Assembly (NCBI GenBank): GCA_937928665.1
Contig: CALFVM010000105.1
Span: 1 to 24,320, forward strand
Source: an uncultured Candidatus Methylacidiphilales bacterium
GTDB lineage: Bacteria; Verrucomicrobiota; Verrucomicrobiia; Methylacidiphilales; CALFVM01
Direction: 5' to 3'
Length of the DNA: 24,320 bases
Both the position numbers and the translations under genes were made by a program. Positions 7,809-15,619 of this stretch are shown here, piece by piece. Under the pieces are notes generated by a model. It worked only from the letters and a program-made list of their open reading frames with translations, had not been told where the DNA came from and did no database searches. Position 1 is the first letter of the stretch. Every line of letters starts with the position of its first letter.

Positions 7809-8651
7809 ATGCCACCCGAAGACCGCGATGGTGCCCTTGGCACTTACCTGAACGAGATCAGTCAGGTTCCTCTGATTACGCCAGCGGAAGAAATCCGACT
7901 GGCCAAGCTGATCGAAAAAGGAGATGCCCGGGCCCGGGAGAAAATGATCCAGGCCAATCTCCGGCTGGTGGTGAAGATCGCCCATGACTACGCAAATTTT
8001 GGCCTGCCCCTGCTGGACCTCATCTCCGAGGGAAACATCGGTCTGATGAAGGGAGTGGATCGGTTTGATTGGCGGCGCGGCAACAAATTCAGCACCTACG
8101 CGGCCTGGTGGATCAAGCAGTCGATTAAGCGGGCGTTGGCCAATCAGAGCAAAACGATCCGGTTGCCGGTTCATTTGGTGGATAAACTGGCCAAGATGCG
8201 TCGGCTGGCCATGCAGTTGGCCGAGGAACTCGGCCGGGAACCGACCGATGAAGAATTGGCCGAAGAACTCGGAGTGCCTGTCCGCAAGATTGCCCAGCTC
8301 AAGCGGGTGTCGATGCGGCCCTCCTCCCTCAATGCGCTGGTGGGCGACGAGGACTCGACCGAGTTGGGGGATCTGGTGGCGGATGAGTCGGCGCGGACGC
8401 CGCTGGAGGTGCTGAGCGACGAGAATTTGAGGGCGGCACTCAAAGATGTTTGGCATGTCCTGGACGATCGGGAGCGGCTGATTTTATCGCTTCGTTTCCC
8501 AATCGAGGGTGAAAAGACCTTGACCCTGGAGGAAGTTGGCAAAAAGCTGAAGGTTACGCGGGAGCGCATTCGCCAGCTCCAGAATCTGGCACTGAAAAAA
8601 CTCCGCGGGGAAATCGAGAAAAAAGACAAGCGTCGCCAACCTTCCGCCTGA
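7809..8651 (+). CDS. RNA polymerase sigma factor, sigma-70 family (RpoD/RpoS-like)
   Basis: A 280-residue sigma factor with region 1.2 (residues ~7-40), region 2 (~49-118, including NLRLVVKIAHDYA, DLISEGNIGLMKGVDRFD and KFSTYAAWWIKQSIKRA), region 3 (~120-200) and region 4 (~205-268, with the TLEEVGKKLKVTRERIRQL helix-turn-helix). It has no long region 1.1. The excellent region 2.4 and 4.2 matches indicate recognition of ordinary -35/-10 promoters, so it is either the primary sigma in a short form or, more likely, a group 2 sigma. The ATG at 7809 starts just before region 1.2. An upstream TTG in frame at 7722 overlaps a candidate -35 and would add 29 residues without family character. apt follows 7 bases later. 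Confidence 0.93.
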   Translation: MPPEDRDGALGTYLNEISQVPLITPAEEIRLAKLIEKGDARAREKMIQANLRLVVKIAHDYANFGLPLLDLISEGNIGLMKGVDRFDWRRGNKFSTYAAWWIKQSIKRALANQSKTIRLPVHLVDKLAKMRRLAMQLAEELGREPTDEELAEELGVPVRKIAQLKRVSMRPSSLNALVGDEDSTELGDLVADESARTPLEVLSDENLRAALKDVWHVLDDRERLILSLRFPIEGEKTLTLEEVGKKLKVTRERIRQLQNLALKKLRGEIEKKDKRRQPSA

Positions 8652-8658
8652 CCAAGCC

Positions 8659-9192
8659 ATGCTCCTCAAATCCGCCACGGACCGCCTGAAAAATGCGGTT
8701 CGGACTATCCCCGATTTTCCGGAGCCGGGGATCCTCTTTCGCGATATCAGCCCGATTTTGACCGACGGCCAGCTCTTCCGTCTCTCTTCGACCATCCTCT
8801 CGGAGCGCTATCAGCGCAAACCGGTGGATGCCGTGGTGGCCATTGATGCCCGTGGCTTTATTTTTGGCAGCACGCTCGCCTACATCCTGGGAGTCGGGCT
8901 CGTTCTCGTGCGCAAAAAAGGGAAGTTACCTTTCAGCACGATCGAATCCTCCTACAGGCTTGAATACGGGACCAACACCCTCCAGATGCACACCGACGCC
9001 ATTCGGCCCGGCCAGCGCGTTGTCGTGGTCGATGATGTCCTGGCCACGGGCGGGACCCTGGTGGCTACTTGCGACATGGTCCGGCGGCTTGGCGGTGAGG
9101 TTCTGGAGGTCGCCGTTCTGATTGAACTGGAGGCGCTCGGCGGGCGAAATAGAGTTGCGCCCTTCCCAGTCTTTTCCGTGATCCAATACTGA
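8659..9192 (+). CDS. apt: Adenine phosphoribosyltransferase (Apt)
   Basis: Converts adenine and PRPP to AMP and pyrophosphate in purine salvage. The 177-residue length is typical. It has the N-terminal IPDFPEPGILFRDISPIL signature, a flexible loop region (RKKGKLP, residues 86-91) and the PRPP-binding motif VVVVDDVLATGGT (121-133). It starts 7 bases after the sigma-factor stop, so it is probably co-transcribed with that gene; the pairing is unusual but may be incidental. Confidence 0.97.
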   Translation: MLLKSATDRLKNAVRTIPDFPEPGILFRDISPILTDGQLFRLSSTILSERYQRKPVDAVVAIDARGFIFGSTLAYILGVGLVLVRKKGKLPFSTIESSYRLEYGTNTLQMHTDAIRPGQRVVVVDDVLATGGTLVATCDMVRRLGGEVLEVAVLIELEALGGRNRVAPFPVFSVIQY

Positions 9193-9288
9193 GCACGCCG
9201 CCTTTTTTGCCCAGGCCCCCGGTTTACAATCCGTGCGCAGCCTTGGCCAAGTCGGGCGTAGAGTCTCCTCTCGGCTTCCGGCAGGCTG

Positions 9289-12200
9289 ATGGCCATGTCC
9301 GAGTGCATTTCTCCCACCATGTCCGTTCTCGACGGTAATGAGGCAGTGGCTTCTGCGGCCTATCGGCTGTCAGAAAATATTGCCATTTATCCGATCACCC
9401 CTTCATCGCCAATGGCCGAGTCCTGTGATGAATGGAGTGCCGCCGGGCGGACCAACATCTGGGGCGATGTGCCCAGGGTCGTGGAGATGCAATCGGAGGC
9501 CGGGGTGGCCGGTGCTCTGCACGGGATGCTCCAGGCCGGAACGCTGGCCACCAGCTTTACCTCTTCCCAGGGCCTGCTTCTCATGCTTCCGGCTCTCTAT
9601 AAAATTGCCGGGGAACTCACGCCCTTCGTTCTTCACGTTGCCGCTCGCTCCATTGCCACTCATGCACTTTCCATTTTCGGGGATCAATCCGATGTCATGT
9701 CGGCCCGCTCCACCGGCATGATGATGCTGTGCTCCGGCTCGGTTCAGGAAGCGCACGACTTCGCCGCCATCTCACACTGTCTGACTCTCGAAAGCCGTCT
9801 GCCGATCCTTCATTTTTTCGATGGCTTTCGGACCTCTCACGAAATCAACAACGCCCAACTGCTCACCAATGAGCAGCTCCAGCGGCTCTTTCCGGAGGCG
9901 GGTCGAACCGCGCACCGGGACCGGGCTCTCACGCCGGACCGGCCGCAAATTCGGGGCACCGCCCAGAATCCCGACGTCTTTTTCCAGGCGAGGGAAGCCG
10001 CCAACCGTTTTTATTTGGACGCTCCGGCCCGTGCGGCCGAGTGGTTCCACAAGTTCGGTCGGCTGACGGGCCGCCACTACCGGTTGTTTGAGTACGTCGG
10101 TCATCCGCAGGCCGACCGAGTCCTCATTGCCATGGGTTCTGGTGCTGAGGTCGCGCACGAAACCGTCGATTGGCTCAATGCCCACGGTGAAAAAGTCGGG
10201 CTTCTGAAAGTCCGGCTCTTTCGCCCGTTTTCCGCGGAGGATTTTCTGGGCGAACTGCCTTCCACCGTCCGGCGCATCGCGGTGTTGGATCGGTGCAAGG
10301 AACCCGGGGCACCCGGTGAACCTCTCTTTTTGGATTGCGTGGCGGCCCTGCGCGATCTGTCCGGCGAGGGGCGCAACCCGGCATTGGCCCGGGCCGAAAT
10401 GATCCGTGGCCGTTATGGGCTTTCATCCAAAGAGTTCAACCCGGCCATGGTCCGCGCCGTTTTTGATGAACTGGCTAAACCCGTGCCCAAGCCGGAGTTT
10501 ACCGTCGGCATTACCGATGATGTCACCCGCCTTTCCCTCCCGGTGGATCCGGAGTTCTCCATTGAGCCTGAGACCGTCCAGCGGGCGATCTTCTACGGGC
10601 TGGGTGCGGACGGAACCGTCGGTGCCAACAAAAACACCATCAAAATCATCGGAGACGTCGCCGGGCTTCACTGTCAGGCCTATTTCGTTTACGATTCCAA
10701 AAAGTCAGGGGGCACCACCATCTCCCACCTCCGGTTTGGCCCTGACCCGATTCGCTCCAGTTACCTGATTCAACAGGCTCAATTTGTCGGTTGCCACCAA
10801 TTCGAACTTCTCTCCCGTTTGCCCGTGCTCGATCTCGCCGCGCCCGGTGCCACCTTTCTGCTCAACTCTCCCTATGCCGCCGATTCCGTCTGGAGCCATC
10901 TCCCGCCCGCCGTGCGGCGGACCATTCGGGAAAAAAAGCTCCGCTTTTATGTGCTGGACGCTTATCGCATCGCCGAGGTCGCCAAGCTCGGGCGGCGCAT
11001 CAACACGATCATGCAGGTCGGGCATTTTGCGCTTTCCGGTATTCTCCCCCTGGAGGTCGCCCTGGAACAAATCCGTCAAGCGATCCGCAAAACCTACGGA
11101 CGCAAAGGCGAAACCGTCGTGGCGCGGAACCTCGGCGCGGTCAATCAAACCCTGGAACATCTGGCCGAAGTGAGCATCCCGGAAGTCGATCCTCCCGACG
11201 TGCCCGCCGAACCCATCATTCCGGACATCGCCCCCGATTTCGTCAAGCGCGTGACCGCCCGGATTTTGGCCAACGAGGGCGATCTCCTCCCCGTCAGTGC
11301 CTTCCCTGTTGACGGTGCCTGGCCTGTGGCGACCAGCAAATGGGAGAAGAGGAACCTCGCGCCCGACATTCCTGCGTGGGACGAAGGGCTCTGTATCCAG
11401 TGCAACAAATGCGTGGCCGTCTGTCCTCATGCGGCCATCCGCGCCAAGTTCTACCCGGAAGAGTGTCTCCAGGGTGCCCCTGCCACCTTCAAATCGGTTC
11501 CCTTCCGATCCTCTGCTTTCCCCGACAATCGGTACACCATCCAGGTCGCTCCGGAAGATTGCACGGGTTGCACGTTGTGCGTTCAGGTCTGTCCCGCTAA
11601 AGCTAAGGAAGAACCCGCCCGCAAGGCCCTCGTCATGATCCCCCAGGTTCCTGTCCGGGCCGCCGAACGGGAAAACTTTAACTTCTTCCTTGACCTCCCG
11701 ACGCCCGACCGGACCCGGCTCCAACTCGATCTCAAGGGTTCCCAGTTCCTCGAACCCCTCTTTGAGTTCTCGGGTGCCTGCACCGGCTGCGGGGAAACTC
11801 CCTACGTCAAACTCCTCACCCAGCTCTACGGCGACCGCCTCGTTCTGGCCAATGCCACGGGTTGCTCTTCCATTTATGGTGGCAACCTTCCCACCACTCC
11901 CTACACGGTCGATGATGACGGACGCGGCCCGGCCTGGGCCAACTCCCTCTTTGAAGACAACGCCGAGTTCGGGCTCGGTCTTCACCTCGGCGTCGGCCAT
12001 CTGCGCGATCGGGCCGCCTTTTTGCTCCGTTCCCTGAGCGGCGTCCTCGGCGATCGGCTCGTCTCTGAACTCCTCGATGCGCCCCAGGCGACGGAAGCCG
12101 AACTGGTCCAACAACGTGAACGGGTCACCGCCCTTCGCGCCGCCCTCCGGGGTCAGGCTGATCCTGCGGCTGCGGAACTTTCCCGGCTGGCCGATTACCT

Positions 12201-12870
12201 GGTCCGGAAATCCATCTGGATTCTGGGCGGCGACGGCTGGGCCTACGACATTGGCTATGGCGGCCTCGACCACGTCCTGGCCCTCGGCGAGAAGGTCAAC
12301 ATCCTCGTCCTCGACACTGAGGCCTACTCCAACACCGGTGGGCAGCAGAGCAAATCAACCCCGTTCGGAGCCAGTGCCCGGTTCGCCGTGGCCGGAAAGG
12401 AAAAGCCCAAGAAAGATCTCGCCCTCATGGCCATGTGCTACGGCAATGTTTACGTCGCCCGGGTCGCCCTCGGTGCCAAAGACGCCCACACGGTGCGGGC
12501 CTTGCAGGAAGCGGAATCCTTTCCGGGGACATCCCTGGTCCTCGCCTACAGCCCCTGCATTGCGCATGGCTTTAACCTCTCCGCCGGACTGGAACACCAA
12601 AAACTCGCCGTCGATTCCGGGCATTGGCCTCTCTTCCGGTTTGATCCGCGCAAGGGCGGACCGGGCCAAAACGCCCTCTCGATTGATTCCGACATTAAAG
12701 AAGGTGCGCTGGCCAAGTTCATCGAGGGCGAAACCCGTTACCAGGTCGGGCGCAGCCCGGAGAATCAGGCCGCCTTCCTCGCCGCCGCCGATCGCGCCGT
12801 GCGCAGTCGTTACCGTCTTTATCAATCGTTGGCCGCCTTGGCCAATGAACCGGCCACGACAGGTGCTTGA
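9289..12870 (+). CDS. nifJ: Pyruvate:ferredoxin (flavodoxin) oxidoreductase
   Basis: Oxidises pyruvate to acetyl-CoA and CO2 with reduction of ferredoxin or flavodoxin. The single 1193-residue chain has all domains of the homodimeric enzyme. First comes the N-terminal pyrimidine-binding domain (NEAVASAAYRLSENIAIYPITPSSPMAE). The gamma domain follows, then two [4Fe-4S] ferredoxin clusters (Cys 702/705/708/712 and 758/761/764/768). The C-terminal TPP domain has the proximal cluster (Cys831, 834, 859 and probably 1090) and the GDGWAYDIGYGG and TEAYSNTGGQ motifs. The start could be 9289, 9295 or 9319; GGCAGG just before 9289 favours the first. It is a stand-alone gene whose 3' end overlaps mutY by 49 bases. 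It implies anaerobic or fermentative pyruvate metabolism. The name nifJ is used by homology; no nitrogen-fixation genes are near. Confidence 0.97.
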   Translation: MAMSECISPTMSVLDGNEAVASAAYRLSENIAIYPITPSSPMAESCDEWSAAGRTNIWGDVPRVVEMQSEAGVAGALHGMLQAGTLATSFTSSQGLLLMLPALYKIAGELTPFVLHVAARSIATHALSIFGDQSDVMSARSTGMMMLCSGSVQEAHDFAAISHCLTLESRLPILHFFDGFRTSHEINNAQLLTNEQLQRLFPEAGRTAHRDRALTPDRPQIRGTAQNPDVFFQAREAANRFYLDAPARAAEWFHKFGRLTGRHYRLFEYVGHPQADRVLIAMGSGAEVAHETVDWLNAHGEKVGLLKVRLFRPFSAEDFLGELPSTVRRIAVLDRCKEPGAPGEPLFLDCVAALRDLSGEGRNPALARAEMIRGRYGLSSKEFNPAMVRAVFDELAKPVPKPEFTVGITDDVTRLSLPVDPEFSIEPETVQRAIFYGLGADGTVGANKNTIKIIGDVAGLHCQAYFVYDSKKSGGTTISHLRFGPDPIRSSYLIQQAQFVGCHQFELLSRLPVLDLAAPGATFLLNSPYAADSVWSHLPPAVRRTIREKKLRFYVLDAYRIAEVAKLGRRINTIMQVGHFALSGILPLEVALEQIRQAIRKTYGRKGETVVARNLGAVNQTLEHLAEVSIPEVDPPDVPAEPIIPDIAPDFVKRVTARILANEGDLLPVSAFPVDGAWPVATSKWEKRNLAPDIPAWDEGLCIQCNKCVAVCPHAAIRAKFYPEECLQGAPATFKSVPFRSSAFPDNRYTIQVAPEDCTGCTLCVQVCPAKAKEEPARKALVMIPQVPVRAAERENFNFFLDLPTPDRTRLQLDLKGSQFLEPLFEFSGACTGCGETPYVKLLTQLYGDRLVLANATGCSSIYGGNLPTTPYTVDDDGRGPAWANSLFEDNAEFGLGLHLGVGHLRDRAAFLLRSLSGVLGDRLVSELLDAPQATEAELVQQRERVTALRAALRGQADPAAAELSRLADYLVRKSIWILGGDGWAYDIGYGGLDHVLALGEKVNILVLDTEAYSNTGGQQSKSTPFGASARFAVAGKEKPKKDLALMAMCYGNVYVARVALGAKDAHTVRALQEAESFPGTSLVLAYSPCIAHGFNLSAGLEHQKLAVDSGHWPLFRFDPRKGGPGQNALSIDSDIKEGALAKFIEGETRYQVGRSPENQAAFLAAADRAVRSRYRLYQSLAALANEPATTGA

Positions 12871-13916
12871 AGCTGCCCCGACTTTCCGTCCTGCCCCAGC
12901 ATACGCCCGATCAACTTGCGGTGCGGTGCCGGGAGGAGAAGCTCCCCAAGCGCTTCCAATGGAACACGGCACAACTCCGGCTGGCTTGCCCGGGCCCAGC
13001 TGCCCGGCTGGAGCGTGGCCGCGACCCGGTAGCGGGTGATGCCGTAGGTCAAACCGACCGGCCGGGGCGCGTCCGCCGGCACCATCATCGACTCCTCCCA
13101 GACTGGCAGTTTCCAAAAATCAGGCCAACGCGGGCCGGTCCCGGGCGGTTGTAAAAAAAGTCCCCCTTCCTCCACAATCCAGGCCAGCGTTTCGCTCTCC
13201 CGCGTCGTGGTCGTGCGGCTCTTTTTCGGCACCCGGGCCGGATCGGGCCGGGCGCACAACGCGTGGAGGGGGCACAGAGCGCAATGAGGATTCCGCGGAA
13301 GACAAACCAGGGCGCCGAGTTCCATCAGGGCCTGGGTGTAGGCACTGGGCCGTTCATCCCGGACAAGAGCCGCCGCTTTCGCCGCAATCCTTGCACGGGT
13401 CGCGGGCATGGCAAAATCACCCCGCTCATCGAACACCCGGGCCAGGACGCGCTCTACATTTCCATCCACGGCGGCAGCCGGGACATCAAACGCGATGGAG
13501 GCGATGGCACCCGCCGTGTAGGGGCCGATGCCGGGAAGTTCCCGCAAAGCAACGGGATCCCTGGGCAATTCACCCCCGGGCAGAGCCACGACCCGCTGCG
13601 CCAAGCCGTGCAAAAGGCGCGCACGCCGGTAGTAGCCAAGCCCTTCCCAGGCTTTCAGCACGGTGGACTCGGGTGCGGTCGCAAGTGCCGACCAATCGGG
13701 GAAGCGTTGCATCCACCGGTTAAAATAGGGAATCACCGTCGCCACCTGCGTTTGCTGAAGCATGAACTCCGAGACGGCCACCGCATAAGGGGAAGGGTGC
13801 CGCCGCCAGGGCAGATCGCGCTGGGCTCGGTCAAACCAGGCCAGCAGTCGGCTGCGCAGGTGGTCCACGAATTCTCGGTCGATCTTTGCGGCACAACCGT
13901 TACGGTGACGTGGCAT
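12822..13916 (-). CDS. mutY: A/G-specific adenine DNA glycosylase (MutY)
   Basis: Removes adenine mispaired with 8-oxoguanine. The 364-residue protein has the HhH-GPD core with the SEFMLQQTQVATV helix (catalytic Glu50), LPGIGPYTAGAI hairpin (Tyr133) and VDGNVERVLAR with catalytic Asp151. The [4Fe-4S] cluster Cys are 205, 212, 215 and 221 (C-x6-C-x2-C-x5-C). The C-terminal third is the Nudix-like 8-oxoG recognition domain. The ATG at 13916 overlaps the rnhC start codon on the other strand. A GTG at 13868 would begin nearer the E. coli MutY start and is a reasonable alternative. The frame also extends upstream to 14048, but those residues are antisense to rnhC and lack homology. The 3' end overlaps nifJ. 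Confidence 0.95.
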   Translation of the reverse strand: MPRHRNGCAAKIDREFVDHLRSRLLAWFDRAQRDLPWRRHPSPYAVAVSEFMLQQTQVATVIPYFNRWMQRFPDWSALATAPESTVLKAWEGLGYYRRARLLHGLAQRVVALPGGELPRDPVALRELPGIGPYTAGAIASIAFDVPAAAVDGNVERVLARVFDERGDFAMPATRARIAAKAAALVRDERPSAYTQALMELGALVCLPRNPHCALCPLHALCARPDPARVPKKSRTTTTRESETLAWIVEEGGLFLQPPGTGPRWPDFWKLPVWEESMMVPADAPRPVGLTYGITRYRVAATLQPGSWARASQPELCRVPLEALGELLLPAPHRKLIGRMLGQDGKSGQLQAPVVAGSLAKAAND

Positions 13917-14841
13917 GGAACCGGCCAGCTTTACCTTCAAACTCGACCCCCTGCAAGGGGCTGCCCTCAAAGCGCGCCTAGAGGAAGAAGGGTTCACTTT
14001 TGCCCCGCTGGCCCACGGCCATTTCTCGGCCGCTAAAGGCAAGTGCAAGGTCGCCTATTACCTGAGCGGCAAGCTCGTGGTCCAAGGTAAAGCCGCCCGG
14101 GAATGGATCGAATTCAGTTTGGAGCCCTTCATCCTCGGTGAAGCCAGGCTGGGCTACGAGGAAGTCCTCGATCCGGACATGTTTTCCCCTCACTTTGGAA
14201 TCGACGAGAGCGGGAAAGGTGACTTCTTCGGCCCTTTGGTCGTGGCCGGTGCCTATGTTGACGCCGACCTCTGCCGGGAACTGGCCGCCATGGGGGTCAA
14301 GGACAGCAAACGGATCACCAGCGACCCGAAAGCCATAACTCTGGCGGCTCAGATCAAACGGGTGCTGACTGGACGGTTCGAGATTCTCGCCATCGGCCCG
14401 GCTCGGTACAACGAACTCTACAGCCGCTTCGGCAACCTGAACCGAATGCTCGCCTGGGCCCATGCCAAAGTCATCGAATTGCTCTGCGCCAAGGTCCCCG
14501 ATTGCCCCCGGGCCTTATCCGACCAGTTCGGCAACCCGGCCCTCATCCAGCGCGAACTCCAAGCCAAGCACCTCGGCATTCGCCTCGATCAACGGACCAA
14601 AGCCGAGTCCGACCTTGCCGTAGCCGCCGCTTCGATTCTCGCCCGGGCTGAATTCCTCCAACGCCTTGACCGACTCGGCACCGAAGTCGGGATTTCACTC
14701 CCCAAGGGAGCCAGTTCAGCGGTAAAGGCAGTTGGAATCGAGGTGGCATCGCGCGGGGGCGCGGACGTCCTGCGAACGGTGGCCAAAGCCCACTTCAAAA
14801 CCTTCGATGAATGCCTCCGGTTGGCTCAAGAAACCTCCTAA
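13915..14841 (+). CDS. rnhC: Ribonuclease HIII
   Basis: Cleaves RNA in RNA:DNA hybrids. The 308-residue protein has the two-domain HIII layout. A TBP-like N-terminal substrate-binding domain spans residues ~1-85. The catalytic domain begins with HFGIDESGKGDFFGPLVVA, containing the Asp97-Glu98 pair. Asp203 (DQFGN) and Asp233 (KAESDLAVAAASILAR) complete the DEDD set and match the positions known from the Geobacillus enzyme within a residue. RNase HII would lack the N-terminal domain and start DExG. GGTGA 5 bases before the ATG is a modest ribosome binding site. It is divergent from mutY, with start codons overlapping in CATG. Confidence 0.95.
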   Translation: MEPASFTFKLDPLQGAALKARLEEEGFTFAPLAHGHFSAAKGKCKVAYYLSGKLVVQGKAAREWIEFSLEPFILGEARLGYEEVLDPDMFSPHFGIDESGKGDFFGPLVVAGAYVDADLCRELAAMGVKDSKRITSDPKAITLAAQIKRVLTGRFEILAIGPARYNELYSRFGNLNRMLAWAHAKVIELLCAKVPDCPRALSDQFGNPALIQRELQAKHLGIRLDQRTKAESDLAVAAASILARAEFLQRLDRLGTEVGISLPKGASSAVKAVGIEVASRGGADVLRTVAKAHFKTFDECLRLAQETS

Positions 14842-14923
14842 ACTACACGGGTCAAGGGATTTCCTTTATTATTCTCTTGTTTTCACGTAATTTTTATCGT
14901 AAGCCATCCGAGACCTAGCGGTT

Positions 14924-15277
14924 ATGCCGAACTTGACAAAGCGTGATTTAGTGGTCCGGATCAGCAACGAGACCGGTCTGGTCCAACAGGATGTCCTGAC
15001 CGTCATTCAAAAGATGCTCGATTACCTGACCGAAAGCTTGGCGAACAATCAAACCGTTGAACTGAGAAACTTTGGGGTCTTTGAAATTAAGCTGCGCAAA
15101 GCTCGCGTCGGTCGCAATCCAAACCGTCCCGAAAACGACGTCCCCATTCCGCCCAGGGCTGTCGTTAAATTCAAAGCCGGCAAAGAAATGAAAGCCAAAG
15201 TCGCCGACCTCTCCCGAAAACTCGTCGAAGGCGACGTTCAGGCCCCCGTCAATTCGGAAGCCCCGCACAACCGCTAA
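14924..15277 (+). CDS. HU/IHF-family DNA-binding protein
   Basis: Small nucleoid protein that bends DNA. The 117-residue product has the HU fold in order: helical N-terminal dimerisation part (LTKRDLVVRISNETGL), the RNFGVFEI strand (residues 48-55) and the beta arm with RNPNRP (64-69), whose Pro66 is the intercalating residue. The VKFKAGKEMK block follows at 81-90. The ~20-residue C-terminal extension beyond the HU core is polar and not conserved in the family. The arm sequence with PENDVPIPPRAVVKF is closer to the IHF-like subfamily. The 82-base AT-rich gap after rnhC probably holds its promoter, though I see no clean -35/-10 pair. Confidence 0.94.
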   Translation: MPNLTKRDLVVRISNETGLVQQDVLTVIQKMLDYLTESLANNQTVELRNFGVFEIKLRKARVGRNPNRPENDVPIPPRAVVKFKAGKEMKAKVADLSRKLVEGDVQAPVNSEAPHNR

Positions 15278-15310
15278 GCCATTGACCTGCCAAAGCCCGG
15301 TTCATTAGGA

Positions 15311-15454
15311 GTTGACGAGTGTTTGGCGTTCCTCCGCCTGCGAGGCAGCCGGACGGCGAATCTCTCAGTGGGCCGAAAGTTCCTGTAGAGGCGTTCGATA
15401 ACCGCCGGGGAAGGCCCGGAGAAGGCATTGAATTAACCGGGGTCACTCCTCAAC
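15311..15454. repeat. Candidate miniature inverted-repeat (REP/MITE-like) element
   Basis: GTTGACGAGTG at 15311-15321 and CACTCCTCAAC at 15444-15454 are inverted copies matching at 10 of 11 positions, bounding 144 bases. Just inside the right end is AATTAACCGGGGTCA, which resembles ends that I associate with REP-associated Y1 transposase elements in several phyla. The interior is GC-rich with short palindromes and no gene. The inverted repeats are seen directly; the mobile-element reading is inference. Confidence 0.4.
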
Positions 15455-15488
15455 GGCCCGACGCCGCAAGCTTCGGCTGAGTCGCAAG

Positions 15489-15504
15489 GGTTGCAAGGTT
15501 GCAA
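15489..15504. repeat. Tandem 8-mer GGTTGCAA x2
   Basis: Two perfect head-to-tail copies of GGTTGCAA, preceded by a near copy (GTCGCAAG). Too short to assign a function; it may be polymerase slippage or a small regulatory site. Confidence 0.6.
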
Positions 15505-15619
15505 ATATGGCATACGGACCGCTTGTTAGATAGTCCAGATCATGGAGATGCTGTCGCTGCTCTTTCTGGAGCTTGGCCGCGCGAGGTTCGATCAAGACGC
15601 CACTTGAGGCTCGGGCTTT

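Larger units (their letters stand above)
15278..15619. other. Non-coding region between the HU-like gene and the repeat protein
   Basis: This 342-base gap has no ORF with recognisable homology. It holds a candidate 144-base inverted-repeat element (15311-15454), a small GCCT-gcg-AGGC hairpin (15336-15346) and a tandem 8-mer (15489-15504). On the - strand a ~54-codon open stretch ends with TGA near 15445 and includes KLQKEQRQHLHDLDYL, perhaps a decayed gene fragment, but I cannot assign it. No tRNA-like fold was seen. Confidence 0.5.

Noticed and set aside
7622..7843. N-terminal extension of the DksA-like protein to 7843
   Set aside because: The added 74 residues cover the divergent promoter region and the sigma-gene start and have no H1- or DksA-like character.
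9208..9230. Possible nifJ promoter with TACAAT at 9225-9230
   Set aside because: The -10-like box is good, but the only -35-like sequence is about 11 bases away, which is too close.
10705..12273. 522-codon open frame on the - strand inside nifJ
   Set aside because: It is antisense to conserved Fe-S and TPP domains, has Gly/Arg/Glu-rich composition with no family motifs, and arises from high GC codon use.
12077..13039. 320-codon + strand frame in the other phase of nifJ
   Set aside because: Ser/Pro/Arg-rich out-of-frame reading of the TPP domain.
13263..14036. 257-codon + strand frame within mutY
   Set aside because: Antisense to the catalytic core and Fe-S cluster of MutY, without homology.
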